A stretch of 64,000 nt of DNA, taken from Burkholderiales bacterium. Its GTDB lineage: Bacteria > Pseudomonadota > Gammaproteobacteria > Burkholderiales > Burkholderiaceae_C. The stretch spans positions 214,495 to 278,494 of the forward strand of contig JAGWTR010000005.1 of assembly GCA_028868855.1 (NCBI GenBank), read 5' to 3'. Under the pieces are notes generated by a model that did no database searches, was not told where the DNA came from, and saw only the letters and a list, made by a program, of their open reading frames with translations. Below are positions 7,682-16,501 of the stretch, piece by piece (the stretch's first letter is position 1; the number at the start of each line of letters is the position of its first letter). The position numbers and the translations under genes were made by a program.

Positions 7682-8609
7682 GCGCATCTGCGAACAAGGG
7701 TGCGCTTGAGGCAACGTGCATTTTTTTGCGCAATCCGCTGCCATCGGGCACGCGAAACGGGGGCACCGAATCGCTGATCACCACCTGCGCAATGCGGTCG
7801 TCGAGCAGCACACTCGACGCCGGGTCGATGAACAAGCCATGCGCCGCGCAAGCGATCACGCTGCGTGCGCCCGCTTCATGCAAGGCCGTGGCGGCACGCA
7901 GCATGGTGTCCCCGCTGGCAATCAGGTCATCAAGCAACAGCACCGTTGCCCCCTCAACATCGCCCGCCACAAGGTTCATGCTGCTCAGTACGCCAGCGCT
8001 GCGCCGCTTGTCAACCATCGCGAATCCGACCGGGCGCGCCAACTGCTCTTCAAGAAACTCACGCCACAACTGGGCTCGCTTGACGCCACCGGGGTCTGGC
8101 GAGGCCACGGCAATCGGCCCTTTCGCAGCAGCCTCCTTCGCCACCGCATGGAAAGCCCGATGCACAGGGATGTGTTGCGTCATGCAGCGAAACGCATTCT
8201 GAAAGGCCGCCACGTTGTGCACCTCCAGCACGATGACCTGGTCGGTGCCGACCGCCTCGAACATCTGCGCCACGTAGCGCAGGCTCACAGGGTCGTACGG
8301 CTTGGTCTGCCGATCCTTGCGCGCATAAGCCAGATAGGGCACCACGGCGGTCACCTGCCCGGTGCCGTGCTCTCGCAGCGTGGCAATGAACATCAGCAGG
8401 CTGCACAACTTATCGTGGGGACTTTCAATCGAACCCCCATGCAGGCTTTGAATCACATAGACATCGGCGCCTCGCGGGTCGACCAACGGCCTGAGCTTGC
8501 GTTCACCGTCGGGGAAAATTCTCTCCTCGTGCGGCGCGATGGGTTGGTCGAGTTCGGCGGACAGGGCCTGCGCGAAATCGGTATTCTGATCAAGCGAGAA
8601 GATCAGCAT
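7650..8609 (-). CDS. Divergent ribose-phosphate pyrophosphokinase
   Basis: 319 residues from the ATG at 8609. Family marks are FPDGERK near the N terminus, PYLAYARKDRQ (the ATP loop, normally ARQDR), MVDKRR (flexible loop) and LLLDDLIASGDTM (PRPP-binding loop, normally VDDMVDTAGT). The usual DLHAxQIQGFF segment is EVHNVAAFQNAF here. It would make PRPP from ribose 5-phosphate and ATP, but these changes suggest altered kinetics or substrate. It starts inside the 3' end of the DHH gene (7-base overlap) as the last gene of a five-gene operon. A housekeeping prs copy would be expected elsewhere. Confidence 0.8.
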   Translation of the reverse strand: MLIFSLDQNTDFAQALSAELDQPIAPHEERIFPDGERKLRPLVDPRGADVYVIQSLHGGSIESPHDKLCSLLMFIATLREHGTGQVTAVVPYLAYARKDRQTKPYDPVSLRYVAQMFEAVGTDQVIVLEVHNVAAFQNAFRCMTQHIPVHRAFHAVAKEAAAKGPIAVASPDPGGVKRAQLWREFLEEQLARPVGFAMVDKRRSAGVLSSMNLVAGDVEGATVLLLDDLIASGDTMLRAATALHEAGARSVIACAAHGLFIDPASSVLLDDRIAQVVISDSVPPFRVPDGSGLRKKMHVASSAPLFADALRQSHGAWRR

Positions 8610-9595
8610 GATGGCGCACCTCCATGGTCCGGCGCACCCCAACACGTGGCGGCGAACGCTGTGACAAAGCGCGCCAGATCGGTGGCCTCCAGACGGTCGA
8701 TGCCGCCAGCTCGTGCACGACCTCTCCCACCGAAGTGGCGGCACAAGCCATGGGTACCTGAAGGCATAGCGAGCGGCGCCCGAACGCTGACCACATAGCC
8801 CCCACTTCGGTGCGGCCTGAGCACGGCATGGGCAATTTTCGGATTGGCGTTGCTCAGCTCGTTCGCCAGACTACCGATAACCCGGCGGCTCCACGGCTCA
8901 TCAGGCAGAACGTACACGCTGCCGCTGCCATCTTGCCAGTGCGGTGGATAGGCCAATGCCTGACGCAGGTCGGTGCGACGCTGCGCATCAATTTCATCGG
9001 CGATGCTGTCATGCGCCAGCATGTCTCTCGGATCCTGGTAGCGCGCCATGACGGCATACAAGCGCGCCGGGGCGATGCGAACGTCATGCTCGTCGTCACC
9101 ATAGGCGTTGTAATTGATCGCCTCGCCAAGTCGGCGCAGTTCGGCACTGTCCTGAGCGCCAAAGCCCCAATCCATGGCCAACCGATCGGCAATGGGCGCG
9201 AGGTTGTCGCCATAGGCTCCGACCAGGGCCCATGCGTGAAAGGCCCCGCCGATTCGGCGATCGACGAGCAGACTCGTGCAGACATTGCCCGCGCAATCGA
9301 CATGGGCTTCAAGCAAGGCATGAGACGGGATGTCACTCACCTCATGGTGATCAAAATAGCGCACATGCACGCCAGCCTGGATCAAATTCAAGAGGGCCGC
9401 ACGATTGCGGTGCATGGACAAGTCGAACACATTGACCTCGTCGCCAGCGCTCGCCTGTACGCGCTCAAGCAACTCAATGTCGCGCTTCATCCCGGTCAGC
9501 AAAGTGGCTGGCGCTGGCTCGTACAGCCGCCACTGCAACGCAGCGCACAGGCCGTCCGCATCGCCATTGCAGACGTCAAATCGATGCGCCATCAT
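8603..9595 (-). CDS. DHH-family phosphoesterase
   Basis: 330 residues. The N-terminal DHH domain shows the metal-binding motifs: DVCNGDADG at about residues 7-15 and DHHEVSD at about 81-87, the signature that names the family. A C-terminal DHHA1-like domain ends with HFGGRGRARAGG, a nucleotide-binding glycine motif. Relatives hydrolyse short oligonucleotides, cyclic dinucleotide products or polyphosphates. The gene overlaps the small acidic gene upstream by 4 bases and the PRPP synthetase downstream by 7, implying coupled expression. The substrate is undetermined. Confidence 0.85.
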   Translation of the reverse strand: MMAHRFDVCNGDADGLCAALQWRLYEPAPATLLTGMKRDIELLERVQASAGDEVNVFDLSMHRNRAALLNLIQAGVHVRYFDHHEVSDIPSHALLEAHVDCAGNVCTSLLVDRRIGGAFHAWALVGAYGDNLAPIADRLAMDWGFGAQDSAELRRLGEAINYNAYGDDEHDVRIAPARLYAVMARYQDPRDMLAHDSIADEIDAQRRTDLRQALAYPPHWQDGSGSVYVLPDEPWSRRVIGSLANELSNANPKIAHAVLRPHRSGGYVVSVRAPLAMPSGTHGLCRHFGGRGRARAGGIDRLEATDLARFVTAFAATCWGAPDHGGAPSC

Positions 9596-9918
9596 TCTTC
9601 CTGGAGATGTGGCGGCGATCCTCCCTCAGCAGGCTCGCCGGTTTCTGGGTCGATCCAGTCAGCAATGCCGATATCGCGCTCAGCCTCCTGCAGCTCCAGG
9701 CCGGGCGACAAAGCCTGCTCATTGGCAGCGTCCCGATCGACCTGAGCCAGCTCGTAGCTCTCAAAGGGGCCGAACTCCTGATTCCCATCGGTGTCCTGCC
9801 AATAGTAGCCATCAGGCCGCTCAAAGATCAGCGGCGAACTGATCTCAGACTCAGGCGCAACGCTGGGCGCCGGCTTCCTTGCCTTCTTCTTTTCTGCAGG
9901 TGTCGATGGGTGCCTCAT
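9592..9918 (-). CDS. Small acidic protein of unknown function
   Basis: 108 residues from the ATG at 9918, with AGGAG upstream; a longer frame exists but extends into lon. The first 20 residues are Lys/Pro-rich and probably disordered, followed by a conserved-looking core IFERPDGYYWQDTDG-x-QEFGPFE (about residues 31-54), then an acidic tail with DWIDPETGEPAEG. The core resembles a short motif found in small betaproteobacterial proteins. No membrane or signal segment. It lies between lon (28 bases) and the DHH gene (overlap), so it may be an adaptor, but that is a guess. Confidence 0.65.
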   Translation of the reverse strand: MRHPSTPAEKKKARKPAPSVAPESEISSPLIFERPDGYYWQDTDGNQEFGPFESYELAQVDRDAANEQALSPGLELQEAERDIGIADWIDPETGEPAEGGSPPHLQEE

Positions 9919-9946
9919 GACGATGTACTCCTGTTGAAAACCACAC

Positions 9947-12325
9947 TCACATGAGCCTGAAATCGGCGTGGGGATGCCGCTCCCCCACCTTGCCAAGCGC
10001 GGCCTGCACGGCTTCATCCACGGTCTTGATCCATTCAAAATGCAAGGCATCGCGCACGCTTTGCGGCACGTCACGCAGGTCTTTCTGATTGCGCGCGGGC
10101 AGCAGCACGGTGTGTAATCCGGCGCGTTGCGCGGCCAGCACCTTGTCCTTGACACCGCCCACGGGCAGCACCAAGCCCCGCAGGCTGATCTCGCCAGTCA
10201 TGGCCACCTCGGGGCGCACCGCGCGGTGAGTGAACAGTGAAGCGAGCGCGACAAACATGGCCACACCGGCGCTCGGCCCATCCTTGGGGATTGCCCCTGC
10301 CGGCACGTGCACATGCACATCAATGGCCTCGAACATCGCCGCAGCAATGCCCAGTTCGCTGGCACGGGACTTGACCAAGGTCAGCGCGGCTTGAGCACTC
10401 TCCTTCATCACGTCGCCAAGCTGCCCAGTGAGGATCAAGCGGCCTGTGCCGGTCACGCGCGTCGCCTCGATGAACAGAATATCGCCGCCCACCGGCGTCC
10501 AGGCCAGCCCTGTGGCCACACCGGGCAGGCCGCTGCGCAAGGCCGTTTCGTGCTCGAAGCGCGCCGGACCCAGAATGGGCTCCAGGTCTGGCGCATCAAC
10601 GCGCACATGGTTGCTGGTGCCTTCGGCGATCTGCATCGCTGAGTGGCGCATCACACGACCGATCTCGCGTTCAAGCTGCCGAACACCGGCTTCACGGGTG
10701 TGCTCGGCCACCATCACGCGCAAGGCATCCAGCGTCAATTCGCACTGGTCGTCGCGCAGGCCGTTGTGCTCAAGCTGGCGCTTCAGCAGGTAGCGCTGCG
10801 CAATCTGCAGCTTTTCTTCCTGCGTGTAGCCCGGCAATTCAATGACTTCCATGCGGTCACGCACCGGTGCCGGCACGTTGTCGATGACATTGGCGGTCGC
10901 GATGAACACCACGCGGCTCAGGTCGAAGGGCACGCCAAGATAGTTGTCTCGGAAGGTCGCGTTCTGCTCCGGGTCCAGCACTTCCAGCAGCGCTGCGGAG
11001 GGGTCGCCGTGCGCGCTGGCCGAGACCTTGTCGACCTCGTCGAGCATCATCACGCAGTTGCGTGCGCCGGCCTTTCTGATCTGCTGCACGATCACGCCCG
11101 GCATGGCGCCGATGTAAGTGCGGCGATGCCCGCGGATCTCGGCCTCGTCATGCACGCCGCCCAGCGAGACGCGCACAAACGGCCGCTGCAGCGCCCTCGC
11201 GATGCTCTGCCCCAAGGAGGTCTTGCCAACGCCTGGCGGGCCGACGAAACACAGGATGGGCGCGCGGCCGTTTGGATTGAGCTTGCGCACCGCCAGGAAC
11301 TCGACGATGCGCTGTTTGATGCGCTCCAGCCCGAAGTGATCCGCTTCCAGGGTTTGTCGGGCGGCACTCAGGTCGATCGGCGCTTCCTCGGCCAGCGTCC
11401 AAGGCAGCTCGGTCATCCATTCAAGGTAGGTGCGCAGCATCGAATATTCACCCGACGCCTCCGCCATGTGCTGCAGGCGTTTAAGCCCCTTGCGCGTTTG
11501 CTCCTCAATGTCGACCGGCATGCCCGCTTCACTGATCGCCTCGTCCAGGCGCTCGACCTCCTGCGCGCTTTCGGCGTCCTCGCCAAGCTCTTTCTGGATG
11601 GCCTTGAGCTGCTCACGCAGCAGGTATTTTCGCTGGCGGTCGTCAAGCTGCTCCTTGGTGCGCTCACCAATCTCTCTGGACAAGCGCAGCACCTCAATGC
11701 GGTGCGAAACGATCTCCAGCAACTTCTGCAACCGCAGCTCGACATCCAGCGTTTCCAGCAACTGCTGCTTCTGCACGACTTCCGCATCGAGCAGGCTGGC
11801 AGCAATGTCGGCCAGTTGTGCGGGGTCTTCCGTCACCTGCAGGGCATGGCCCAGTTCAGCCGGAACGCCGGGCAACATCGACAAAATCTCGGTGACACGC
11901 TCGCGCAACTGTACGGCCAGCGCTTCGGCCGGTGTTGACACGCGTTCCGACGCAGCGATGCGCTCGATGCGAGCGGCGAGGAAGGGATAGCCGTCCAGCA
12001 GCTCAAGGATGCGAAAGCGCTGCAAGCCCTGAACCACGGCATGGTCGACATTTTCGCCAGCGCCAATGTGGCGAACCACCTTGGACAGCGTCCCGATGTC
12101 GCACAAATCCTCGCGCCCCGGGTCATCGGTTTCAGGATCCTTCTGAAGCACGATACCCAGAGGCGCCCTGGCCTGGATCGCGTACTTCAGCGCGGCCACC
12201 GACTTCAGGCGCCCGACGCTGATCGGCACCAGCACATGCGGAAAGAGCACCACATTGCGCATCGGTATCAGCGCGATGACGCCCTCGGGCAAGGCACCAT
12301 TTGAAACAGAGGTGTCGGGACTCAT
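9947..12325 (-). CDS. lon: ATP-dependent Lon protease (accessory copy)
   Basis: 792 residues from the ATG at 12325, the usual LonA length. In order: a LON substrate-binding domain (about 1-200), a coiled-coil region rich in Glu/Arg, an AAA+ module with Walker [12 protein letters not shown] (about 360), Walker B (MMLDEVDK), and a protease domain with the catalytic Ser in [11 protein letters not shown] and Lys in [11 protein letters not shown]. It degrades misfolded and regulatory proteins in the cytoplasm. It is not in the usual clpP-clpX-lon setting but is second in a flavodoxin / lon / small protein / DHH / PRPP synthetase operon, so it is probably an additional Lon with a stress role. Confidence 0.92.
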   Translation of the reverse strand: MSPDTSVSNGALPEGVIALIPMRNVVLFPHVLVPISVGRLKSVAALKYAIQARAPLGIVLQKDPETDDPGREDLCDIGTLSKVVRHIGAGENVDHAVVQGLQRFRILELLDGYPFLAARIERIAASERVSTPAEALAVQLRERVTEILSMLPGVPAELGHALQVTEDPAQLADIAASLLDAEVVQKQQLLETLDVELRLQKLLEIVSHRIEVLRLSREIGERTKEQLDDRQRKYLLREQLKAIQKELGEDAESAQEVERLDEAISEAGMPVDIEEQTRKGLKRLQHMAEASGEYSMLRTYLEWMTELPWTLAEEAPIDLSAARQTLEADHFGLERIKQRIVEFLAVRKLNPNGRAPILCFVGPPGVGKTSLGQSIARALQRPFVRVSLGGVHDEAEIRGHRRTYIGAMPGVIVQQIRKAGARNCVMMLDEVDKVSASAHGDPSAALLEVLDPEQNATFRDNYLGVPFDLSRVVFIATANVIDNVPAPVRDRMEVIELPGYTQEEKLQIAQRYLLKRQLEHNGLRDDQCELTLDALRVMVAEHTREAGVRQLEREIGRVMRHSAMQIAEGTSNHVRVDAPDLEPILGPARFEHETALRSGLPGVATGLAWTPVGGDILFIEATRVTGTGRLILTGQLGDVMKESAQAALTLVKSRASELGIAAAMFEAIDVHVHVPAGAIPKDGPSAGVAMFVALASLFTHRAVRPEVAMTGEISLRGLVLPVGGVKDKVLAAQRAGLHTVLLPARNQKDLRDVPQSVRDALHFEWIKTVDEAVQAALGKVGERHPHADFRLM

Positions 12326-12338
12326 GGGGAAGGCCCAC

Positions 12339-12866
12339 TCAAGCGGCCCGAGGCGACCAGGTCGCCGGGCGCATGACCAGTGAGCTGTCCTCGGCGGTCT
12401 GAACCGCCTGGCCAAAGGCCTGCAGCCGACCGGCACAACTGCCGTCCTCGACCTCATGTGACGTGAACGCCGTGCTCATTAAGGGGGAGCGACCCAACAG
12501 GTGCCCGATTTCGGCCACCGCATTGGGCGCGCCGCTCCCCCCCATCACCGAAATCACCGCCACGTCCCTCAGTTGATCGCGATTCGAGGTCACAAAGGTT
12601 CGGATCGGCCCGGCCAGGCGATAGGCCCAAATCGGAGATATCAGCACGACGGCGTCGTATTCGCGCAAAGTCGGACCGATCTCGCTGATTGCCGGCCGGC
12701 GCCGAAAGAACGAGTCCATCAGACATCGCCACGTGCCCGTCCACCCGCTGCGCGGCTGGGATTCCCGCACCTCGGCCATCGGCCATGACTGCATGCCGCA
12801 TAGCATCTTCCCCAGGAGACGGGACGTTCCCGTGTAGGAATAAGTGACGACCAGGATCTTGCTCAT
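12339..12866 (-). CDS. Flavodoxin-family protein
   Basis: 175 residues. The N terminus MSKILVVTYSYTGTSRLLG is the FMN phosphate loop of flavodoxins (T-x-T/S-G-x-S/T), followed by LISPIWAYRLAGPIRTFV (about residue 75-92) as the second FMN loop and VISVMGGSG as the third. It resembles the flavodoxin/NAD(P)H-oxidoreductase-like group rather than electron-carrier flavodoxins of nitrogen fixation. It heads the five-gene operon, 13 bases before lon, with a GGAGG ribosome site and a well-placed promoter (see 12895-12935). Confidence 0.8.
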   Translation of the reverse strand: MSKILVVTYSYTGTSRLLGKMLCGMQSWPMAEVRESQPRSGWTGTWRCLMDSFFRRRPAISEIGPTLREYDAVVLISPIWAYRLAGPIRTFVTSNRDQLRDVAVISVMGGSGAPNAVAEIGHLLGRSPLMSTAFTSHEVEDGSCAGRLQAFGQAVQTAEDSSLVMRPATWSPRAA

Positions 12867-12894
12867 GGCTGACCTCCGTTAGTCATACGACCCG

Positions 12895-12935
12895 ACTATA
12901 GGAAGTGACTCACACCGAGCATTGCGCTGCGTCAA
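12895..12935 (-). promoter_or_regulatory. FNR/ANR-type box C with -10 element, divergent promoter
   Basis: TTGCGCTGCGTCAA at 12922-12935 is a TTG-N8-CAA palindrome, centred 62.5 bases from the flavodoxin ATG and 63.5 from the CBS-protein ATG. Reading leftward, a TATAGT -10 hexamer lies at 12900-12895, 28.5 bases from the box centre, close to class II FNR spacing; the leader then holds GGAGG before the ATG. The inner bases (CG instead of AT) are not the classical FNR sequence, so the regulator is uncertain. Confidence 0.5.
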
Positions 12936-12991
12936 TCCAGGAAGGCCCACATGGCGCGAGGCTTACGCTGCTCGCTTCAAAGGAGATTGCC

Positions 12992-13444
12992 ATGAACCTG
13001 TTGTCCATCGCCAACCGCACTGTGGCCATCGCCCTGCCCGAGACCCCGGTGAGCGCCGCCGCGCAGATGATGCGCGAACGGCACGTTGGCGCGCTGGTGC
13101 TGATGAGCTCGAAACGAGAAGATGCCATCCCAGTGGGGCTTGTCACCGACCGGGATCTCGTCGTCGAAATTTTGGCGCAGGAGGTGGACCCCGAAATGGT
13201 GACCATTGGCGACATCACCCTAGGCCGGCTGGTGACCGCCCACATGGACGACACCTTGTTCGAGGGCATGGCTCAAATGAGCACGGAAGGCGTGAGGCGC
13301 CTGGTGATTGTGGACGACTTAGGGGCGCTGGTCGGACTTGTCGCCATGGACGACATCATCGTGGCGCTGTCCGGGGCGCTGTCTGTGTTGGCCAAGGCCA
13401 TTCAAACCGAGATCGGCACCGAGCGCCGCGAGAGGTCCGCCTAA
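12992..13444 (+). CDS. CBS-domain pair protein
   Basis: 150 residues from the ATG at 12992 with AGGAG 8 bases before; an upstream start would be inside the promoter region. Two CBS motifs fill the protein: one around residues 10-60 (VGLVTDRDLV) and one around 78-130 (RRLVIVDDLGALVGLVAMDDI). CBS pairs bind adenosine nucleotides and act as energy or redox sensors. It is divergent from the flavodoxin-lon operon and its stop overlaps that of the convergent APH/P-loop kinase by 4 bases. Confidence 0.85.
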   Translation: MNLLSIANRTVAIALPETPVSAAAQMMRERHVGALVLMSSKREDAIPVGLVTDRDLVVEILAQEVDPEMVTIGDITLGRLVTAHMDDTLFEGMAQMSTEGVRRLVIVDDLGALVGLVAMDDIIVALSGALSVLAKAIQTEIGTERRERSA

Positions 13445-15069
13445 ACATCGGGCCAGCCATTGATCTTGTCAGCCAATGGCTGCCAGGCCTGCGGACAAGC
13501 CCAATGAGACAGCGGCAGTGACGCGTCGCAGAACATGGCCTGCGCACATTCGGTCGGCAACAAGGCTTCCTGCTCGGAAATTTGCCGATTCAACACGCGC
13601 AGGTCGGCATCGGAAGCGTCGTCCGCAGCAGCCCGGCGCAGCTCCATGCGTTCACGCAAGAGGGCCTCAGGCGCTTCGCAATGGACGATGGCAAACGGGA
13701 TGTCGGCGCGATCTGCGACCTCCCTGAACCGCTCGCGTTGCGCGTGCTTGAGGAAGGTCGCGTCGACCACGGCGAAATAGCCCGCACGTGCAATGCCCTC
13801 GGCCAGCTTGGCCAGCTCGGCGTAGGTTTTCTCTGACGCCTCAGGCGCGTAAAGCTGGGCGACCCGGCTGGCGTCGGGCCGATCGAGTGCGCTCAAGCCA
13901 TGCAGGCGCTTGCGCTCAACGTCCGATCGCAGGCGGATCGCCCCCCACTGCTCAATGAGGTGCTGCGTCAGCGCCGTCTTGCCGCTTGCGGCCAGACCAT
14001 GCGAGATGATGATGCCCCGCTTGAACGGTTTGGTCATTACTCGCAACAGGTCGACATAGCACCGTCCAGGGTCATCGCCCGGCGCGGCCCCGCCGCTCAC
14101 TGCGTGGTCAGTCAGGCGCGCCACCTTCAGCCGCACGGCGGCGCGGTAGCCGACGTAATAGCGCAGCAAAGGCACGGCGGCGTAATCCCCGGTGGCCTCC
14201 AGATAGCGGTTCAGCACGCGCCAGGCCAACACCGAGGCTCCACGTGCGTGCAGATCCATGATCAGGAAAGCCAGGTCGTTGATCACGTCCACGCAGCGCA
14301 GATGGCGGTTGAATTCCAGGCAGTCAAACAAGGTGACCCGGCTGTCGACCAGGCAGACATTGGCCAGGTGCAAGTCGCCATGCCCGTCACGCACGAATCC
14401 ACCATCATGACGCGCCGAGAACAGCGCCCCCAGCCGCGCCTCCTCTCGGTCATTCCATTGCGAGTAACGCTGAATGACCGCGCGCTCGTCGGGGTCTCTG
14501 GCCAGGTTGATCAACTGCGCCACGTTTTCACCGCTGGCGCGACGCACGTCATCAGGCGTGCCAAAGCCCCCTTCCCTGACCACCGCAATGCGGGCGTGGA
14601 AATCCACGATGGCATCTGCCAGCTCGTCCGCCAGCCCGGGCGTCAGGCGCCCGGCGGCCAGCAACTCGTCCAAGCGCGCACCGGGTGCGAAGCGCCGCAT
14701 CCGAACCGCATACTCCTTCGCTCTGGGTGCGCCATCGTGCTTGGGTTCCAGGGCCAATGGCAACAGTTGGCCCTCATCCCCGATGCCGACCACGTCCTGA
14801 TAGAGTTGCGGCGCCGTGCGGCGGTTGAGCCGCAACTCTTCTTCGCAAGCCCATCGCCGCGAACTCAAGGCGCGGAAATCCACAAAACCGAGATCCGCCG
14901 CTTTCTTGATCTTGTAGGCATGGCGTGGAGTGAGCAACACATGGCTGATGTGGGTTTGCAGCAGTTCCACCGGACCGCCTTCGTCCGATTGCAAATGGCC
15001 CGCCAAGCGCCGAACCAGCGATTCCTGCACAGCCAGCAAAGCATCGGCCGGGTCATCCAGAACACCCAT
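13441..15069 (-). CDS. APH-like kinase fused to a P-loop (AAA) kinase domain
   Basis: 542 residues from the ATG at 15069 (a GTG two codons upstream is possible). The N-terminal two thirds is an APH-like domain with KIKKA, ELRLNRR and the catalytic HGDLHLAN loop. From about residue 352 a P-loop kinase domain begins with HGLAASGKT (Walker A), then RSDVERKRL and VDATFLK, the layout of polynucleotide- or shikimate-kinase-like small kinases. The two-kinase fusion is known as a conserved AAA-family protein of unknown substrate. It is divergent from the host-attachment-type gene, with box D between. Confidence 0.85.
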   Translation of the reverse strand: MGVLDDPADALLAVQESLVRRLAGHLQSDEGGPVELLQTHISHVLLTPRHAYKIKKAADLGFVDFRALSSRRWACEEELRLNRRTAPQLYQDVVGIGDEGQLLPLALEPKHDGAPRAKEYAVRMRRFAPGARLDELLAAGRLTPGLADELADAIVDFHARIAVVREGGFGTPDDVRRASGENVAQLINLARDPDERAVIQRYSQWNDREEARLGALFSARHDGGFVRDGHGDLHLANVCLVDSRVTLFDCLEFNRHLRCVDVINDLAFLIMDLHARGASVLAWRVLNRYLEATGDYAAVPLLRYYVGYRAAVRLKVARLTDHAVSGGAAPGDDPGRCYVDLLRVMTKPFKRGIIISHGLAASGKTALTQHLIEQWGAIRLRSDVERKRLHGLSALDRPDASRVAQLYAPEASEKTYAELAKLAEGIARAGYFAVVDATFLKHAQRERFREVADRADIPFAIVHCEAPEALLRERMELRRAAADDASDADLRVLNRQISEQEALLPTECAQAMFCDASLPLSHWACPQAWQPLADKINGWPDV

Positions 15070-15132
15070 GGTCACCCCTTGCTGCTCGGAAAGCGAGCCC
15101 CTTCATGGTTGCCCTCCACGGCGATTCTTGGG

Positions 15133-15146
15133 TTGACGAGCATCAA
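15133..15146. promoter_or_regulatory. Candidate FNR/ANR-type box D
   Basis: TTGACGAGCATCAA matches TTGAT-N4-ATCAA with a single change. It sits midway between the divergent starts at 15069 and 15212 (centre 70.5 and 72.5 bases away). The hexamers at class II spacing on either side are only weak -10 matches. Confidence 0.6.
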
Positions 15147-15211
15147 TCCATCTCGTCCGTCTCAGCCGGACACTCGTTTGGCGGTCTTGCACCTCAACAA
15201 GGAAACACATC

Positions 15212-15670
15212 ATGAAAAAGGAATGGATCCTCATTGCCAACGCGTCCATGGCCCGGCTCTTCAGCCGCGAGTCGGACCACGACCCGCTGGTGCCGCTGAA
15301 CACCTTCGAACACGTCGAAAGTCGGCTCAAGTCGAGTCAGCTGGGGGATGACCGTGTGGGCCATGGATCATCCGATACCCGCCCTGGCGGCGTGAGCTTT
15401 GAGCCGCGCATGAGCCCTCAACGCAAGCAACACCTGCAATTCGCACACACCCTGGCGCAACGCTTGGATGAAGGGCTCAACAACGGCGAGTGCAAGCAAG
15501 TCACACTGTACGCGTCGAGCCCCTTCCTCGGCGAACTGAAGGGGCAGTTGAGCCCGGCAGCCAAGAAGGCCCTGCGCAGCGCCGTCGACATCGATCTGAC
15601 CAGCTTCGGCTTACGCGAACTGGAAGAGCGCATTGCGCATGAACTGCAGGCGCATCATCCACAACCTTGA
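15212..15670 (+). CDS. Host attachment protein family (baeRF-like)
   Basis: 152 residues. The opening MKKEWILIANASMARLF (an antiparallel strand followed by a short helix), the central variable polar loop with FEPRMSPQRKQH, and the later LYASSPFLGEL segment are those of the protein family called host attachment protein, which resembles bacterial eRF1-like (baeRF) domains. The family name comes from plant-associated rhizobia; in most bacteria the role is unknown, possibly ribosome- or nucleotide-linked. AAGGAA-type ribosome site upstream. It is convergent with the creatininase-like gene, 12 bases apart. Confidence 0.8.
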   Translation: MKKEWILIANASMARLFSRESDHDPLVPLNTFEHVESRLKSSQLGDDRVGHGSSDTRPGGVSFEPRMSPQRKQHLQFAHTLAQRLDEGLNNGECKQVTLYASSPFLGELKGQLSPAAKKALRSAVDIDLTSFGLRELEERIAHELQAHHPQP

Positions 15671-15682
15671 GCGCAGGTCAGG

Positions 15683-16501
15683 CTATGGCGCCCCGGCAAC
15701 CTGCCGAATCGCCTGCACTGTTTCCCTGACGATGATGTCGATGCCCAAGCGACCCAGCTCAGGGCTGGCACGACGCGGGTCGCCGTATGCGCCCTCGGCC
15801 AAGGTGGGCTTGCTGGCGACATGAAGCCGCTCTGCGCGCACCAGATTTGGCGCCAGCGCCATAGAAAGAGAGGTGTCCAGCAACCCGGCATGGGTGCCTA
15901 TTTCTTCACGCGTGTAGCCACGCCGCTGAAGTTCGGCGGCGAAATCCACCTGCGCGGCACGGTAATACGCCTCAATCGCATGAGCGCGCACCGACGTGGC
16001 AGCCCACTGCCGGTTCAGTTTCGCCTCGACCCGCTTGAGCGACTGCTGGTAACCGCCGTGTTCGCCCAAAAAAACAATGCGCTTGAACCCATGTTGTTTG
16101 AAACCCTGAGCAGCCGACTCCAGCATCGCCTCGAACACCGGCTCAGGCACCGTGATCGTGCCAGGAAAACGCATGTGCGCCGTTGGCGGATCGATCCTGC
16201 CTTCCGGCACATAAGCCACCACCGGCGCCACCAGCGCATGCCCCAGTGTGCGGGCGATGCGTTCGGCCAAGAGGCGCGCACGAACGTTGTGCTTGCCCAG
16301 CGCCATGTACGGCCCGTTTTGCTCCGTGCCACCGATCGGGACAAGGATGGTGGTCGAGCCGGTGCGCACCTGTTCGCGCAGTTCGGTCCAGGTCAGGTCT
16401 TCCAGGTTGACGCTGCCTGCGCCCATGGCATCTTGCGCATGCGCAGACACCACGGTTGCCAGTGCCATGGCACAAATCAACCAGCGTGCCCTAGTCCGCA
16501 T
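15683..16501 (-). CDS. Exported creatininase-family protein
   Basis: 272 residues with a signal peptide (about 1-22, ending AHA-Q), unusual for a family whose classical members are cytoplasmic. The core reads PIGGTEQNGPYMALGKHN where classical creatininases have a E-Q-H-G-P-H...T-D metal-binding pattern, and FLGEHGGY replaces NGHGGN. So the fold is clear but the metal ligands are partly changed (His to Asn, Asp to His). It would act in the periplasm on an unknown amide. Its ATG overlaps the stop of the propeller gene by one base, so the two are coupled. Confidence 0.8.
   Translation of the reverse strand: MRTRARWLICAMALATVVSAHAQDAMGAGSVNLEDLTWTELREQVRTGSTTILVPIGGTEQNGPYMALGKHNVRARLLAERIARTLGHALVAPVVAYVPEGRIDPPTAHMRFPGTITVPEPVFEAMLESAAQGFKQHGFKRIVFLGEHGGYQQSLKRVEAKLNRQWAATSVRAHAIEAYYRAAQVDFAAELQRRGYTREEIGTHAGLLDTSLSMALAPNLVRAERLHVASKPTLAEGAYGDPRRASPELGRLGIDIIVRETVQAIRQVAGAP

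Noticed and set aside
10643..11938. Rightward frame inside lon
   Set aside because: Antisense shadow of the Lon coding sequence; no recognisable motifs.
13900..15351. Rightward frame over the kinase-fusion gene
   Set aside because: Shadow of the minus-strand gene; crosses the promoter region with box D.
9947..15670. Possible phage-defence system (Lon, kinases, host attachment protein)
   Set aside because: No nuclease, methyltransferase, PglZ or other known defence partner. The content fits stress and nucleotide metabolism better.
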